A stretch of DNA of 16,041 nt. Source: JAAYKM01 sp964411235. GTDB taxonomy: Bacteria > Desulfobacterota > Syntrophia > Syntrophales > JAAYKM01. Under the pieces are notes generated by a model, which saw nothing but the letters and a program-made list of their open reading frames with translations, was not told where the DNA came from and did no database searches. How positions within the stretch are numbered: position 1 is the first letter of the stretch; every line of letters begins with the position of its first letter. Both the position numbers and the translations under genes were made by a program. Below, one piece after another: positions 1 to 6,689 of the stretch. The stretch covers positions 1 to 16,041 of the forward strand of contig CAYPKE010000047.1 in NCBI GenBank assembly GCA_964411235.1. The letters run 5' to 3'.

Positions 1-300
1 GAAATTCTTGAACGCTTGATGTACTTGTTAGTTACTGACATGACTAGCCTTTTAGTACGTATAGCAGTGCTCAGCTAGTCCAGACCCATAGTAATTTATT
101 GCTCGTGCACACACAAAAAGCTGCCTTAAATGAAGAAGCCGAATCATTAATGCTACGTATGAAAGAAGGAACATACAGTTTAGTCTCAATTTTCATTGGG
201 CCAGTCAAAGTGGCCTTCAATTCCCATAAAGGCTTTTGAGCGTGTCGACTATAAAAAAGGCCTTTCCTAATGTCAATTTATAAAGCACCGGACTAAGCAA
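1..300. other. AT-rich leader region, no recognisable gene
   Basis: No complete gene is visible. The stretch is clearly AT-richer than the DNA after about 400 (22 G/C in the first 60 bases by hand count). A plus-strand frame is open from 48 to a TGA at 237-239 and translates to a plausible-looking peptide (for example KAALNEEAESLMLRMKEGTY). It has an in-frame TAG just before 48, no upstream start and no family I recognise, so it may be a decayed gene end or chance. A 7-bp perfect inverted repeat, GACTAGC (42-48) and GCTAGTC (74-80), encloses a 25-base loop. AAAGGCCTTT near 256-265 is a simple palindrome. I see no cobalamin riboswitch ahead of the binding-protein gene at 301. Confidence 0.5.
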
Positions 301-1161
301 ATGACTGAACAAAAAAGAAAATTTATATCTATCATTCTCCTGTCCTTTGTTCTTTCTCTTAGTAATATTGCAGTGACTGCGCAACCAGTTACACTCAAGG
401 GCAAGGTTGTCTCCCTCGCACCGAACGTGACGGAGATTCTTTACGAGCTGGGATTGGGGGATCGCGTTGCCGCCGTCAGCGCCTACTGCAATTATCCGCC
501 GGAAGTGGTGGAAAAACCGAAAATCGGCGGCATGTCCAATCCTTCACTGGAAGCAATTGTTGCCCTGAAACCGGACATGGTCGTCCTTACGGACGACGGA
601 AATCCCCGGATAATTGCGGAACGGCTGATTCAATTGAAAATACCTGTTCATGTTTTCCGGGCGAAACGCCTGGCCGATTTACCGGACGCAATCAGGGCTC
701 TCGGCGCCGCTCTGGGAGCTAAAGACAGGGCTGACCAAAGTGCCAGGAAGATTGAACGTGCCATTAATCAGCATAACGAAACATTTTATCATGGTCCCCC
801 GAAACCAAAACACAAAGTCCTTTTTGTTCTGCAACCGGAACCGCTGATGGTCGCCGGGCCCGGCACCGCCATCGACGATGTTCTGACTTTGCTCGGTCTG
901 GAAAACATCGCCGCCGATGCCCCGACAGCCTACCCCCGCTTTTCGCTTGAGGAGGTCATTCGACGCAAACCCGACGTCCTTTTTGTCGTAAGAAGCCGCG
1001 ATGGAATGGGAGACCGAACGGCCCCGCTTCTCGAACGATTGAAACACCTGGAAGCGGTGCGAAGAGGACGTGTGTGCTACGTTAGCGACCCTCTCTTGCG
1101 CATGGGCCCCCGGCTTATCCAGGGTATCGATGAAATCGCCCGACATCTTGAAGCCATTTGA
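301..1161 (+). CDS. btuF: Periplasmic cobalamin (corrinoid) ABC transporter substrate-binding protein, BtuF-like
   Basis: Likely binds cobalamin or another corrinoid in the periplasm and delivers it to the BtuCD importer. The 286-residue product starts with a signal peptide: basic residues 3-7, hydrophobic core 9-24, probable cleavage after A27 in the V-T-A context. The mature part matches the class III periplasmic binding fold (PF01497): KVVSLAPNVTEILYELGLGD at about 35-54, AYCNYPP around 61-67, then GGMSNPSLEAIVALKPDMVV, a family hallmark. Length is normal for BtuF. No strong Shine-Dalgarno precedes the ATG, but an in-frame stop at 268-270 leaves no good earlier start. The gene lies ahead of btuC/btuD but is separated by another gene, and no riboswitch is visible upstream. 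Its first ~100 bases are AT-rich, the rest GC-rich. A haem or siderophore ligand is possible, but the cobalamin context favours B12. Confidence 0.85.
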   Translation: MTEQKRKFISIILLSFVLSLSNIAVTAQPVTLKGKVVSLAPNVTEILYELGLGDRVAAVSAYCNYPPEVVEKPKIGGMSNPSLEAIVALKPDMVVLTDDGNPRIIAERLIQLKIPVHVFRAKRLADLPDAIRALGAALGAKDRADQSARKIERAINQHNETFYHGPPKPKHKVLFVLQPEPLMVAGPGTAIDDVLTLLGLENIAADAPTAYPRFSLEEVIRRKPDVLFVVRSRDGMGDRTAPLLERLKHLEAVRRGRVCYVSDPLLRMGPRLIQGIDEIARHLEAI

Positions 1162-1269
1162 TGGTGCATTATTTTTAGACTCAGAAACTCTTGTCAATCG
1201 CCTAATGAAGATTCAAATTCATGTAACCAACATAAGGGACACAAAAATACAGGCATAGGATCGTAAATA

Positions 1270-2178
1270 ATGATTTGGAAAAAAATCCTGATTACATTAA
1301 CCCTGCTTATTTTTCTAAGCATATCTGTTTGGCAACACAAATATTATTTACTCGCATACAACTGGTTAATCATGGCAACAGTGTCGCCTGAATACCCCGT
1401 GTCGAGCATCGGGTTGCCAGATTACAAAGTGTCAATAGAAGGTCATGCCGTGGAGGGAATCATTAAAAACCTTTCTGGGTTGTCATTTAATGCAGAAACG
1501 GGCACCTTATTCGCTGTCACTAATTCCGAAATAATTGAACTCACCCCCGATGGTCGCTTCTTGCGAGAAATTCTCGTAGAAGGAGCGCAGGATTTGGAGG
1601 ACATAACCCACATATCCGGCAATACCTATATAATCTGCGACGAAAGAAACCAGAAGGTTTATCGAATACTGATCGATGATGATGTTAAATCGATTAATCT
1701 CGAAAATGAATCCTGGTTGAAAATATCTATTGGGTTTAAAACAAACAACGGGTTCGAAGGCGTTGCCTGGGACTCAGATTTAAACCGCTTATATCTGGCA
1801 AAAGAAAAAGATCCGATCAGGATATTTTATATTTCCGGCCTCCTCGAGGCATTTAACAAAGCAAGATTCAATTTGAGTATTGTTGAGTGGAAAAAGCCAT
1901 GGTCGAAGAATCTATTTGTCAAAGACATATCTGCCTTAACCATTCACGCAAAAACTGGCAACCTGCTGCTTTTATCCGATGAATCCGCAATGGTTGTTGA
2001 ATATGATTCTGATGGGAAACTAATCGGCATGTTGCCGCTGTGGCAAGGATGGCATGGCCTTTCAAAGCGTCCGCCGCAAGCGGAAGGGATAGCTATTGAC
2101 AACAACGGAACTATTTATATGACGTCTGAGCCGAATCTTTTTTACCGGTTTGAAAGGCAGAAGCTCGCGCCAATTTAA
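1270..2178 (+). CDS. SdiA-regulated / YjiK-like beta-propeller protein
   Basis: A 302-residue protein with an N-terminal membrane segment or uncleaved signal anchor (about residues 5-20), so it is probably tethered to the periplasmic face of the inner membrane. The rest resembles the SdiA-regulated family (PF06977, E. coli YjiK): NLSGLSFNAETGTLFAVTN around 67-85, a DLEDITHI strand, a GFEGVAWDSDLNRLYLAKE repeat, and the closing EGIAIDNNGTIYMTSEPNLF near the C-terminus. These are blades of an NHL-like beta-propeller. The family's biochemical role is not established, so no reaction can be given. Codons are much more AT-rich than those of btuC/btuD/btuB, suggesting separate acquisition. Ribosome site is weak (AGGA at 1257-1260). 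It lies between btuF and the riboswitch promoter, and a link to B12 uptake is not shown. Confidence 0.75.
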   Translation: MIWKKILITLTLLIFLSISVWQHKYYLLAYNWLIMATVSPEYPVSSIGLPDYKVSIEGHAVEGIIKNLSGLSFNAETGTLFAVTNSEIIELTPDGRFLREILVEGAQDLEDITHISGNTYIICDERNQKVYRILIDDDVKSINLENESWLKISIGFKTNNGFEGVAWDSDLNRLYLAKEKDPIRIFYISGLLEAFNKARFNLSIVEWKKPWSKNLFVKDISALTIHAKTGNLLLLSDESAMVVEYDSDGKLIGMLPLWQGWHGLSKRPPQAEGIAIDNNGTIYMTSEPNLFYRFERQKLAPI

Positions 2179-2210
2179 TCCCCGTAGATAATTTCCACCT
2201 AAGTTCTTTC

Positions 2211-2239
2211 TTGACAAAAGCAACCCGTTTTTCTAGAGT
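2211..2239 (+). promoter_or_regulatory. Sigma70-type promoter for the btuC-btuD transcript
   Basis: A perfect -35 box TTGACA (2211-2216) is followed after exactly 17 bases by TAGAGT (2234-2239), four of six matches to TATAAT. Transcription would start near 2246, just ahead of the cobalamin riboswitch, where a promoter is expected. Seen in sequence; activity is inferred. Confidence 0.7.
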
Positions 2240-2253
2240 TCGCTACATCAAAG

Positions 2254-2398
2254 CAGGCGGAATCCGGGAAGAGGGGTGCAATCCCCCCGCTGCCCCGCAG
2301 CCGTAACGGGAACGAAAGCCCATGGCGCCACTGTCATGATCGTATCTTGATGGGAAGGCGGGCGAGTAGGCTGCCCGAAGCCGGAATACCGGTCCGTC
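2254..2398 (+). promoter_or_regulatory. Cobalamin riboswitch 1 (leader of btuC-btuD)
   Basis: An adenosylcobalamin-type aptamer. The conserved elements occur in order: GCTGCCCCGCA with the following CCGTAA (2290-2306 region), GCGCCACTG (around 2325-2333), GGGAAGGCG (from about 2352), and the B12 box AGCCGGAATACC (2379-2390). GGCGG (2256-2260) can pair with CCGTC (2394-2398), a possible closing stem. The end lies about 25 bases before the btuC start. In between is TCCTCGAGGGGGGAA, where the C-rich half could mask the G-rich ribosome site at 2410-2416. No U-tract terminator is seen, so control is probably at translation. Bound cobalamin should lower btuC and btuD expression. Exact edges are approximate. 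Confidence 0.93.
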
Positions 2399-2422
2399 GT
2401 AGATCCTCGAGGGGGGAATTTT

Positions 2423-3523
2423 ATGCCATCATCCGCATGGCGGCCCTATTGCCGGCCGTTTTCGGACATTTTCCAAAAAAAACGATCTGACGGTAAAATC
2501 CCGCCGTTGACGCGCGGTCGCATCCTCCGCATCACCTTCCTGCTGGCCGTCATCTTTTTCCTGGTCGGCCTGGCAGCGCTGGTAACCGGCGCCGGGGAAG
2601 TGCGCCTGTTTGCCATCCTGGGACACTTATTTTCAATGGGCACCGGTGTAGAAAAAGGACCGTGGCTCGATGCGACACAGGCGACCATCCTTTTTTCCAT
2701 CCGCCTGCCGCGCATTGTTTTCGCCGCCATCGTCGGTGCGTCGCTTTCCCTGTCCGGCGTCATCTTTCAGGCGATTCTGCGCAATCCCCTGGCCGATCCC
2801 TACATCCTTGGCATATCCGGCGGCGCCGCCCTGGGCGCCGTTTTAGCGATCATTCTCGGTGCCGCAGCGATCCCTTTCGGTGTCCCGGGACTTGCTTTTC
2901 TCGGCGCCCTGCTCGCCATTTTTGCCGTGTATACCCTGTCCGGTGCAAAGAACGACCGTTCCGGCAATACGCTCCTTCTGACCGGTGTTATCGTCAATGC
3001 CTTCTTCGCCGCCCTGCTGATGTTTCTCCTGTCCGTCAGCAGCAGCGACCGCCTGCAATCCGCCCTGTTCTGGCTCATGGGAGACCTGGGTCTTGCCCAG
3101 GGGCGTGAGATCCTGCTTGCCGGACTCGTCATGACCGGCGGTTTCCTGGTAATGCTTTCCCAGGCAAGGGCGCTCAATGTCTTGAGCCTCGGTGAGGAAA
3201 CGGCCTTGCAACTGGGTGTTGACACCAAAAGAACGCAGGGGGGCCTGCTGCTTTCCGCCTCCCTTGTCACGGCCACGGCTGTATCCATCAGCGGAACGAT
3301 CGGGTTCATCGGTTTGATCATCCCCCATCTCCTGCGCCTGCTGGTGGGGGCGGATCATCGGCTGCTCCTGCCGGCGTCCGCCCTTTTCGGAGCAACCTTT
3401 CTGGTGGCGGCGGACACGGCGGCCCGGACGATCATGGCACCGGTTGAGCTTCCCGTCGGAGTCGTCACCGCCCTCTGCGGCGCCCCCTATTTTCTTTACC
3501 TGCTGCACCGGAGGGCCGTCTGA
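2423..3523 (+). CDS. btuC: Cobalamin ABC transporter permease, BtuC-like (FecCD family)
   Basis: The inner-membrane channel subunit of the B12 importer, working as a dimer with BtuD. At 366 residues with about ten hydrophobic segments (first one roughly 35-55) it has the normal size and layout of FecCD permeases (PF01032). Family hallmarks are LRNPLADPYILGISGG (119-134), ALFWLMGDLG near 214-223, and GFIGLIIPHLLR (294-305). The N-terminal ~30 residues are a basic, hydrophilic cytoplasmic extension. The ATG is set 6 bases after a G-rich ribosome site (2410-2416). Its location under a cobalamin riboswitch, together with the ATPase starting 2 bases after its stop, supports corrinoid rather than ferric-siderophore transport; the protein sequence alone cannot separate the two. 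Confidence 0.92.
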   Translation: MPSSAWRPYCRPFSDIFQKKRSDGKIPPLTRGRILRITFLLAVIFFLVGLAALVTGAGEVRLFAILGHLFSMGTGVEKGPWLDATQATILFSIRLPRIVFAAIVGASLSLSGVIFQAILRNPLADPYILGISGGAALGAVLAIILGAAAIPFGVPGLAFLGALLAIFAVYTLSGAKNDRSGNTLLLTGVIVNAFFAALLMFLLSVSSSDRLQSALFWLMGDLGLAQGREILLAGLVMTGGFLVMLSQARALNVLSLGEETALQLGVDTKRTQGGLLLSASLVTATAVSISGTIGFIGLIIPHLLRLLVGADHRLLLPASALFGATFLVAADTAARTIMAPVELPVGVVTALCGAPYFLYLLHRRAV

Positions 3524-3525
3524 AA

Positions 3526-4383
3526 ATGCCGATCCTGGAAGTGGATAGCATCGGATTTACCTACAACGGTTCGCCGATCCTGACGGATATTACATTCGCC
3601 CTGGAGCAGGGCGATTTTCTGGGCATGATCGGCCCCAACGGTTCCGGCAAAACCACCCTGCTCCGCCTCATCGACGGCATCCTGATACCCCGGGAGGGAG
3701 CGATACGACTTCGGGGCTTGCCGCTGCAGAAAATGCGGCGCAACGAAATCGCGAAAACGCTGGCGGTTGTTCCCCAATCGTCGCCGCTTTTTTTTCCGTA
3801 CACCGTACGGGAAGTGGTTCTTATGGGCCGCACGCCACATCTCGGCGGATGGCGCTTCGAGAAAAGCAGCGACTTCATGATCGCAGAGCATGCCATGGCG
3901 AAAACGGATATCCTGGAGCTCGCAGACCGTCCCATGAATCGCCTGAGCGGCGGCGAATTCCACCGTGTCCTCATCGCCCGAGCACTGGCCCAGGAGCCGC
4001 AAATCCTGCTTTTGGACGAACCGACGGCCTTTCTGGACATCCGTCACCAGGTCGATTTCTTCACCCTGCTCCAGGACCTGAGTGAAAACCAGAATCTGAC
4101 GGTGATCGCCGTGACACACGATATCAACCTCGCCTCGCTTTACTGCGAGCGGATCGCCCTCATCCACGAAGGACGGATGAAAGCCATCGGTCCCCCGGAA
4201 GAGGTGGTCACGGAAAGGAATATTCAGGACGTATACCGGACGGCGGTGATTGTCGATCGCCATCCCATGAACGGTCGCCCCAGGGTGACACCAAGAAGAG
4301 AAGGTCCATCGGATAACGGAAACCGGTTAAAGCCGGTGCTGCCCCGCAACTGTAAGCGGAACGAAACCCGGAGCTGCCACTGA
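3526..4383 (+). CDS. btuD: Cobalamin ABC transporter ATP-binding protein, BtuD-like; C-terminus encoded inside a riboswitch
   Basis: Cytoplasmic ATPase that powers corrinoid import through BtuC. The 285-residue protein has every ABC motif: Walker A GPNGSGKTT (36-44), Q-loop Q84, signature LSGGE (140-144), Walker B ILLLDEPT (160-167) and H-loop H198 in VTHD. It begins 2 bases after btuC, with GGAGGG at 3510-3515 as ribosome site. The family-like part ends around HPMNGRPRVTP (residues 246-256). The last 26 codons (260-285) and the TGA are read from the aptamer of riboswitch 2, and the TGA falls in the conserved GCCACTGA element. The resulting basic, low-complexity tail (RNCKRNETRSCH) is probably a by-product of overlap rather than a functional domain. 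Seen directly; the effect on regulation is inferred. Confidence 0.93.
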   Translation: MPILEVDSIGFTYNGSPILTDITFALEQGDFLGMIGPNGSGKTTLLRLIDGILIPREGAIRLRGLPLQKMRRNEIAKTLAVVPQSSPLFFPYTVREVVLMGRTPHLGGWRFEKSSDFMIAEHAMAKTDILELADRPMNRLSGGEFHRVLIARALAQEPQILLLDEPTAFLDIRHQVDFFTLLQDLSENQNLTVIAVTHDINLASLYCERIALIHEGRMKAIGPPEEVVTERNIQDVYRTAVIVDRHPMNGRPRVTPRREGPSDNGNRLKPVLPRNCKRNETRSCH

Positions 4384-4455
4384 TTTCCGGAGAGTGGAAT
4401 CGGGAAGGATCGGGAAGTAGGATCAAGCCGCGAGCCAGGAGACGCATCCGATGGA
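4305..4455 (+). promoter_or_regulatory. Cobalamin riboswitch 2 (leader of btuB)
   Basis: A cobalamin aptamer closed by a perfect 10-bp stem, TCCATCGGAT (4305-4314) with ATCCGATGGA (4446-4455). In between, in order: AAGCCGGTGCTGCCCCGCAA and CTGTAAGCGGAACGAAA (4330-4366), GCCACTGA (4376-4383), GGGAAGG (4403-4409), and the B12 box AGCCAGGAGACGC (4433-4445). The 5' half overlaps the end of btuD by 79 bases. Downstream, GGAATCG (4396-4402) could pair with CGATTCC (4465-4471), and TTCCCGAGGGGGAA just ahead of the strong ribosome site suggests a hairpin of the expression platform. No terminator U-tract is present, so translational control of btuB is more likely. No clear promoter is seen directly upstream; btuB may rely on read-through from the 2211 promoter. 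Confidence 0.95.
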
Positions 4456-4482
4456 TAGAACAACCGATTCCCGAGGGGGAAG

Positions 4483-4489
4483 AAGGAGG
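4483..4489 (+). promoter_or_regulatory. Strong ribosome binding site of btuB
   Basis: AAGGAGG ends 7 bases before the btuB ATG at 4497. It is a near-perfect Shine-Dalgarno and the natural target of riboswitch 2, lying 28 bases past the aptamer's closing stem. Confidence 0.85.
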
Positions 4490-4496
4490 AAGACAG

Positions 4497-6587
4497 ATGA
4501 AGAAAGCGGTTTTGTTTTTGGTGTTGACAGTATTGGCGTTCTTTATGAGCGGAACCGACGGAACTTCCGCATCCGAATTACGTGAAACAGAGCGCCTCGA
4601 AGAGATCGTCGTCACGGCAACCAAACTCCCAGAAATGCGCAAAGATGTTCCCAATGCCGTTCTCATCGTGGACGTGAAGGACATTCAGGCTTCGGGGGCA
4701 CAAACCGTCGGCGAGCTGCTGGCCAACGAACCGGGGATCGACTGGCAAAACTACGGCAACTTCGGCGGGGCTGGCCAGGAAATTCACATCCGGGGCATGC
4801 GGGGCAACGGCACCCAGGTACTGGTGAACGGCGTCAGCATCAATTCACCCTCCCTCGGACTCGCCGACGTTGGGAAAATCCCGCTCGGCAATATTGAGCG
4901 CATCGAGGTGATCAAGGGCTCCGGATCGCTTCTTTACGGTTCGGGGGCCATGGGCGGCGTCGTCAACATTATCACCAAGGAAGCGAAAAGAGATCAGAAG
5001 GATTTAAAGATCGGGGCCGGATACGGAACACAGGAAACTTATCGCATCTGGACCGAACAGGGCATCTTCGCCACTGAAAAATTCGGATATTACCTGACGG
5101 CCAACCGAACCGAAACGGATGGATTCCGCGCCAACAGTCATCTCCGCCAGAACGATGCGTCCCTGAAGCTAACCCTGGAACAAAGCGATGCCTTCCATAT
5201 CCGCCTTTACGGCGATTACCTGGACCGGACCTACGGCATGCCGGGCGTCAAGCCTCCCCGGGGCACAGCCGGTTATGTCATCAGCGGAAAGAAATTCTAC
5301 GACAGCGATTCGGCATCCCTGCTGGATTACAGCGAAGATCGTGACGGCCGGCTGTTCCTGGAAGTCACGGGAACGCCGAGTTCCTGGTTCGGATACGCGC
5401 TCAAGGGTTATTATCACCATATGGAGAACCACAACTACAACCGATACGCCTTCGACGGTTCGGGAAACAAGAACTGGATTACCAATGAGGTGAAAGGCGC
5501 AGACGGTCATATAACCCTCTCGCCGCTTGAGGGTGCGACCCTGCTTCTGGGAGGCGAATACAGGAATCTTGACTGGCGAAACGAAACGCGTCCCCTGGAC
5601 AGCGCCGGGGCGGAAACCGGGAAAACCAGCAACAGCGCAAATATATTCACCCGAAGCCTTTTCACGGAATTCCAGTACCGGCCGTCGGCATATTGGAAGA
5701 TATTCGCCGGCATCCGCAGTGAATATCACTCGGTTTTTGGTTCGGAAGCGCTCCCTCTCTTCGGCCTGATTGTGAATCCCTGGCAAGATACCGCGGTTAA
5801 GATCAATCACGGTAAACATTTTCTGGCCCCCACTCCCAATGACCTGTACTGGCCGGAGGACCCCTACACGAAAGGCAATCCGAACCTGAAACCGGAAATC
5901 GGCTGGCATACGGACATCACCGTGGAACAATCCTGGTTCGAGGAGAAGATTTTCACGACCCTGTCCTATTTTCAGTGGGACGTGGATGACAAAATACAGT
6001 GGGAGCCCGATTCCGCGGGGGTTTTCAGCCCCGTTAACCTCGCAGGCTACAAGGCCCGGGGCATCGAGGGAGGAATGAAGATCGGACCTTTTCAGGGACT
6101 GACACTGGGATTCAGCTATACCTGGCTGGACGCGGAAGAGGAAAACCGCGTGTACACCCGCCAGGATTACGGATGGCCGCCGCTTTTCCCCCCGGATTTC
6201 CAGTACGTGATGGTCAAACGGCGAGCCGCCTACACACCGGACGGGCTTTTCAAAGGGCAACTGACCTATCGCAGCGACTTCGGCCTGACGGCGACGGCAA
6301 TCGTCCGATATATAAGTGACCGGGTCCTGTATCGCACGGAATATACCGTTTATCCCGAAACCCGAACGGTGGTCTACAGGCTCGACTCCTACTGGACGGC
6401 GGACCTGAAGGTCGAACAGAGATTCCTCCGGCATTATACTTTGTCCGCATCGGTCTTTAATCTGGCCGACACACGGTATGACACCCGGATGGGCAGTTTC
6501 ACCGATCAGAACACCTGGACCACCTCCTTTTGCAAGTATCCGGGGGCGGGACGATCGGTGTTTGCCGGAATCACCTATGAATTCTGA
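4497..6587 (+). CDS. btuB: TonB-dependent outer-membrane cobalamin receptor, BtuB-like
   Basis: Outer-membrane gated barrel that takes up corrinoids using proton-motive force passed on by TonB. The 696-residue precursor has a signal peptide (basic KK at 2-3, hydrophobic 4-18, probable cleavage near A25). It is followed by a TonB box, EEIVVTATK (35-43), then the plug domain with GELLANEPGIDWQNYG, IHIRGMRGNGTQVLVNG and IERIEVIKGSGSLLYG, and a long barrel region ending in a typical terminal phenylalanine (VFAGITYEF). Plug and barrel appear intact, and size is normal. Its leader is a cobalamin riboswitch with a strong ribosome site, which supports corrinoid as substrate rather than iron chelates. 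The TonB-family gene follows 102 bases downstream on the same strand. Confidence 0.93.
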   Translation: MKKAVLFLVLTVLAFFMSGTDGTSASELRETERLEEIVVTATKLPEMRKDVPNAVLIVDVKDIQASGAQTVGELLANEPGIDWQNYGNFGGAGQEIHIRGMRGNGTQVLVNGVSINSPSLGLADVGKIPLGNIERIEVIKGSGSLLYGSGAMGGVVNIITKEAKRDQKDLKIGAGYGTQETYRIWTEQGIFATEKFGYYLTANRTETDGFRANSHLRQNDASLKLTLEQSDAFHIRLYGDYLDRTYGMPGVKPPRGTAGYVISGKKFYDSDSASLLDYSEDRDGRLFLEVTGTPSSWFGYALKGYYHHMENHNYNRYAFDGSGNKNWITNEVKGADGHITLSPLEGATLLLGGEYRNLDWRNETRPLDSAGAETGKTSNSANIFTRSLFTEFQYRPSAYWKIFAGIRSEYHSVFGSEALPLFGLIVNPWQDTAVKINHGKHFLAPTPNDLYWPEDPYTKGNPNLKPEIGWHTDITVEQSWFEEKIFTTLSYFQWDVDDKIQWEPDSAGVFSPVNLAGYKARGIEGGMKIGPFQGLTLGFSYTWLDAEEENRVYTRQDYGWPPLFPPDFQYVMVKRRAAYTPDGLFKGQLTYRSDFGLTATAIVRYISDRVLYRTEYTVYPETRTVVYRLDSYWTADLKVEQRFLRHYTLSASVFNLADTRYDTRMGSFTDQNTWTTSFCKYPGAGRSVFAGITYEF

Positions 6588-6633
6588 TGAGAGCCCGACA
6601 GACGGTGTCCTTCAATATTATTAAGATCCCAAG

Positions 6634-6670
6634 GCGTCGGAGCGTTCCCGGCTTCAGGACGTTCCGGCGC
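6634..6670 (+). repeat. Inverted repeat / RNA hairpin between btuB and tonB
   Basis: GCGTCGGAGCGT (6634-6645) can pair with ACGTTCCGGCGC (6659-6670) through 12 base pairs including two G-U pairs, around a 13-base loop. No T-run follows, so it is not a standard intrinsic terminator. It sits just upstream of the tonB ribosome site (AAGG, 6678-6681) and could be an mRNA stability or processing hairpin that lowers downstream expression. Confidence 0.5.
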
Positions 6671-6689
6671 GGAAGGTAAGGCGGCCATT

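Noticed and set aside
301..1161. Assignment of the binding protein to haem or siderophore uptake
   Set aside because: The sequence alone does not exclude it, but BtuF-like motifs and two nearby cobalamin riboswitches favour corrinoid.
3496..4263. A 255-codon minus-strand frame opposite btuD
   Set aside because: Shadow of the btuD frame; no recognised motifs.
5169..6434. A 421-codon open frame on the minus strand inside btuB
   Set aside because: It is fully antisense to an intact TonB-dependent receptor with clear plug and barrel motifs; its translation resembles no family and has no ribosome site.
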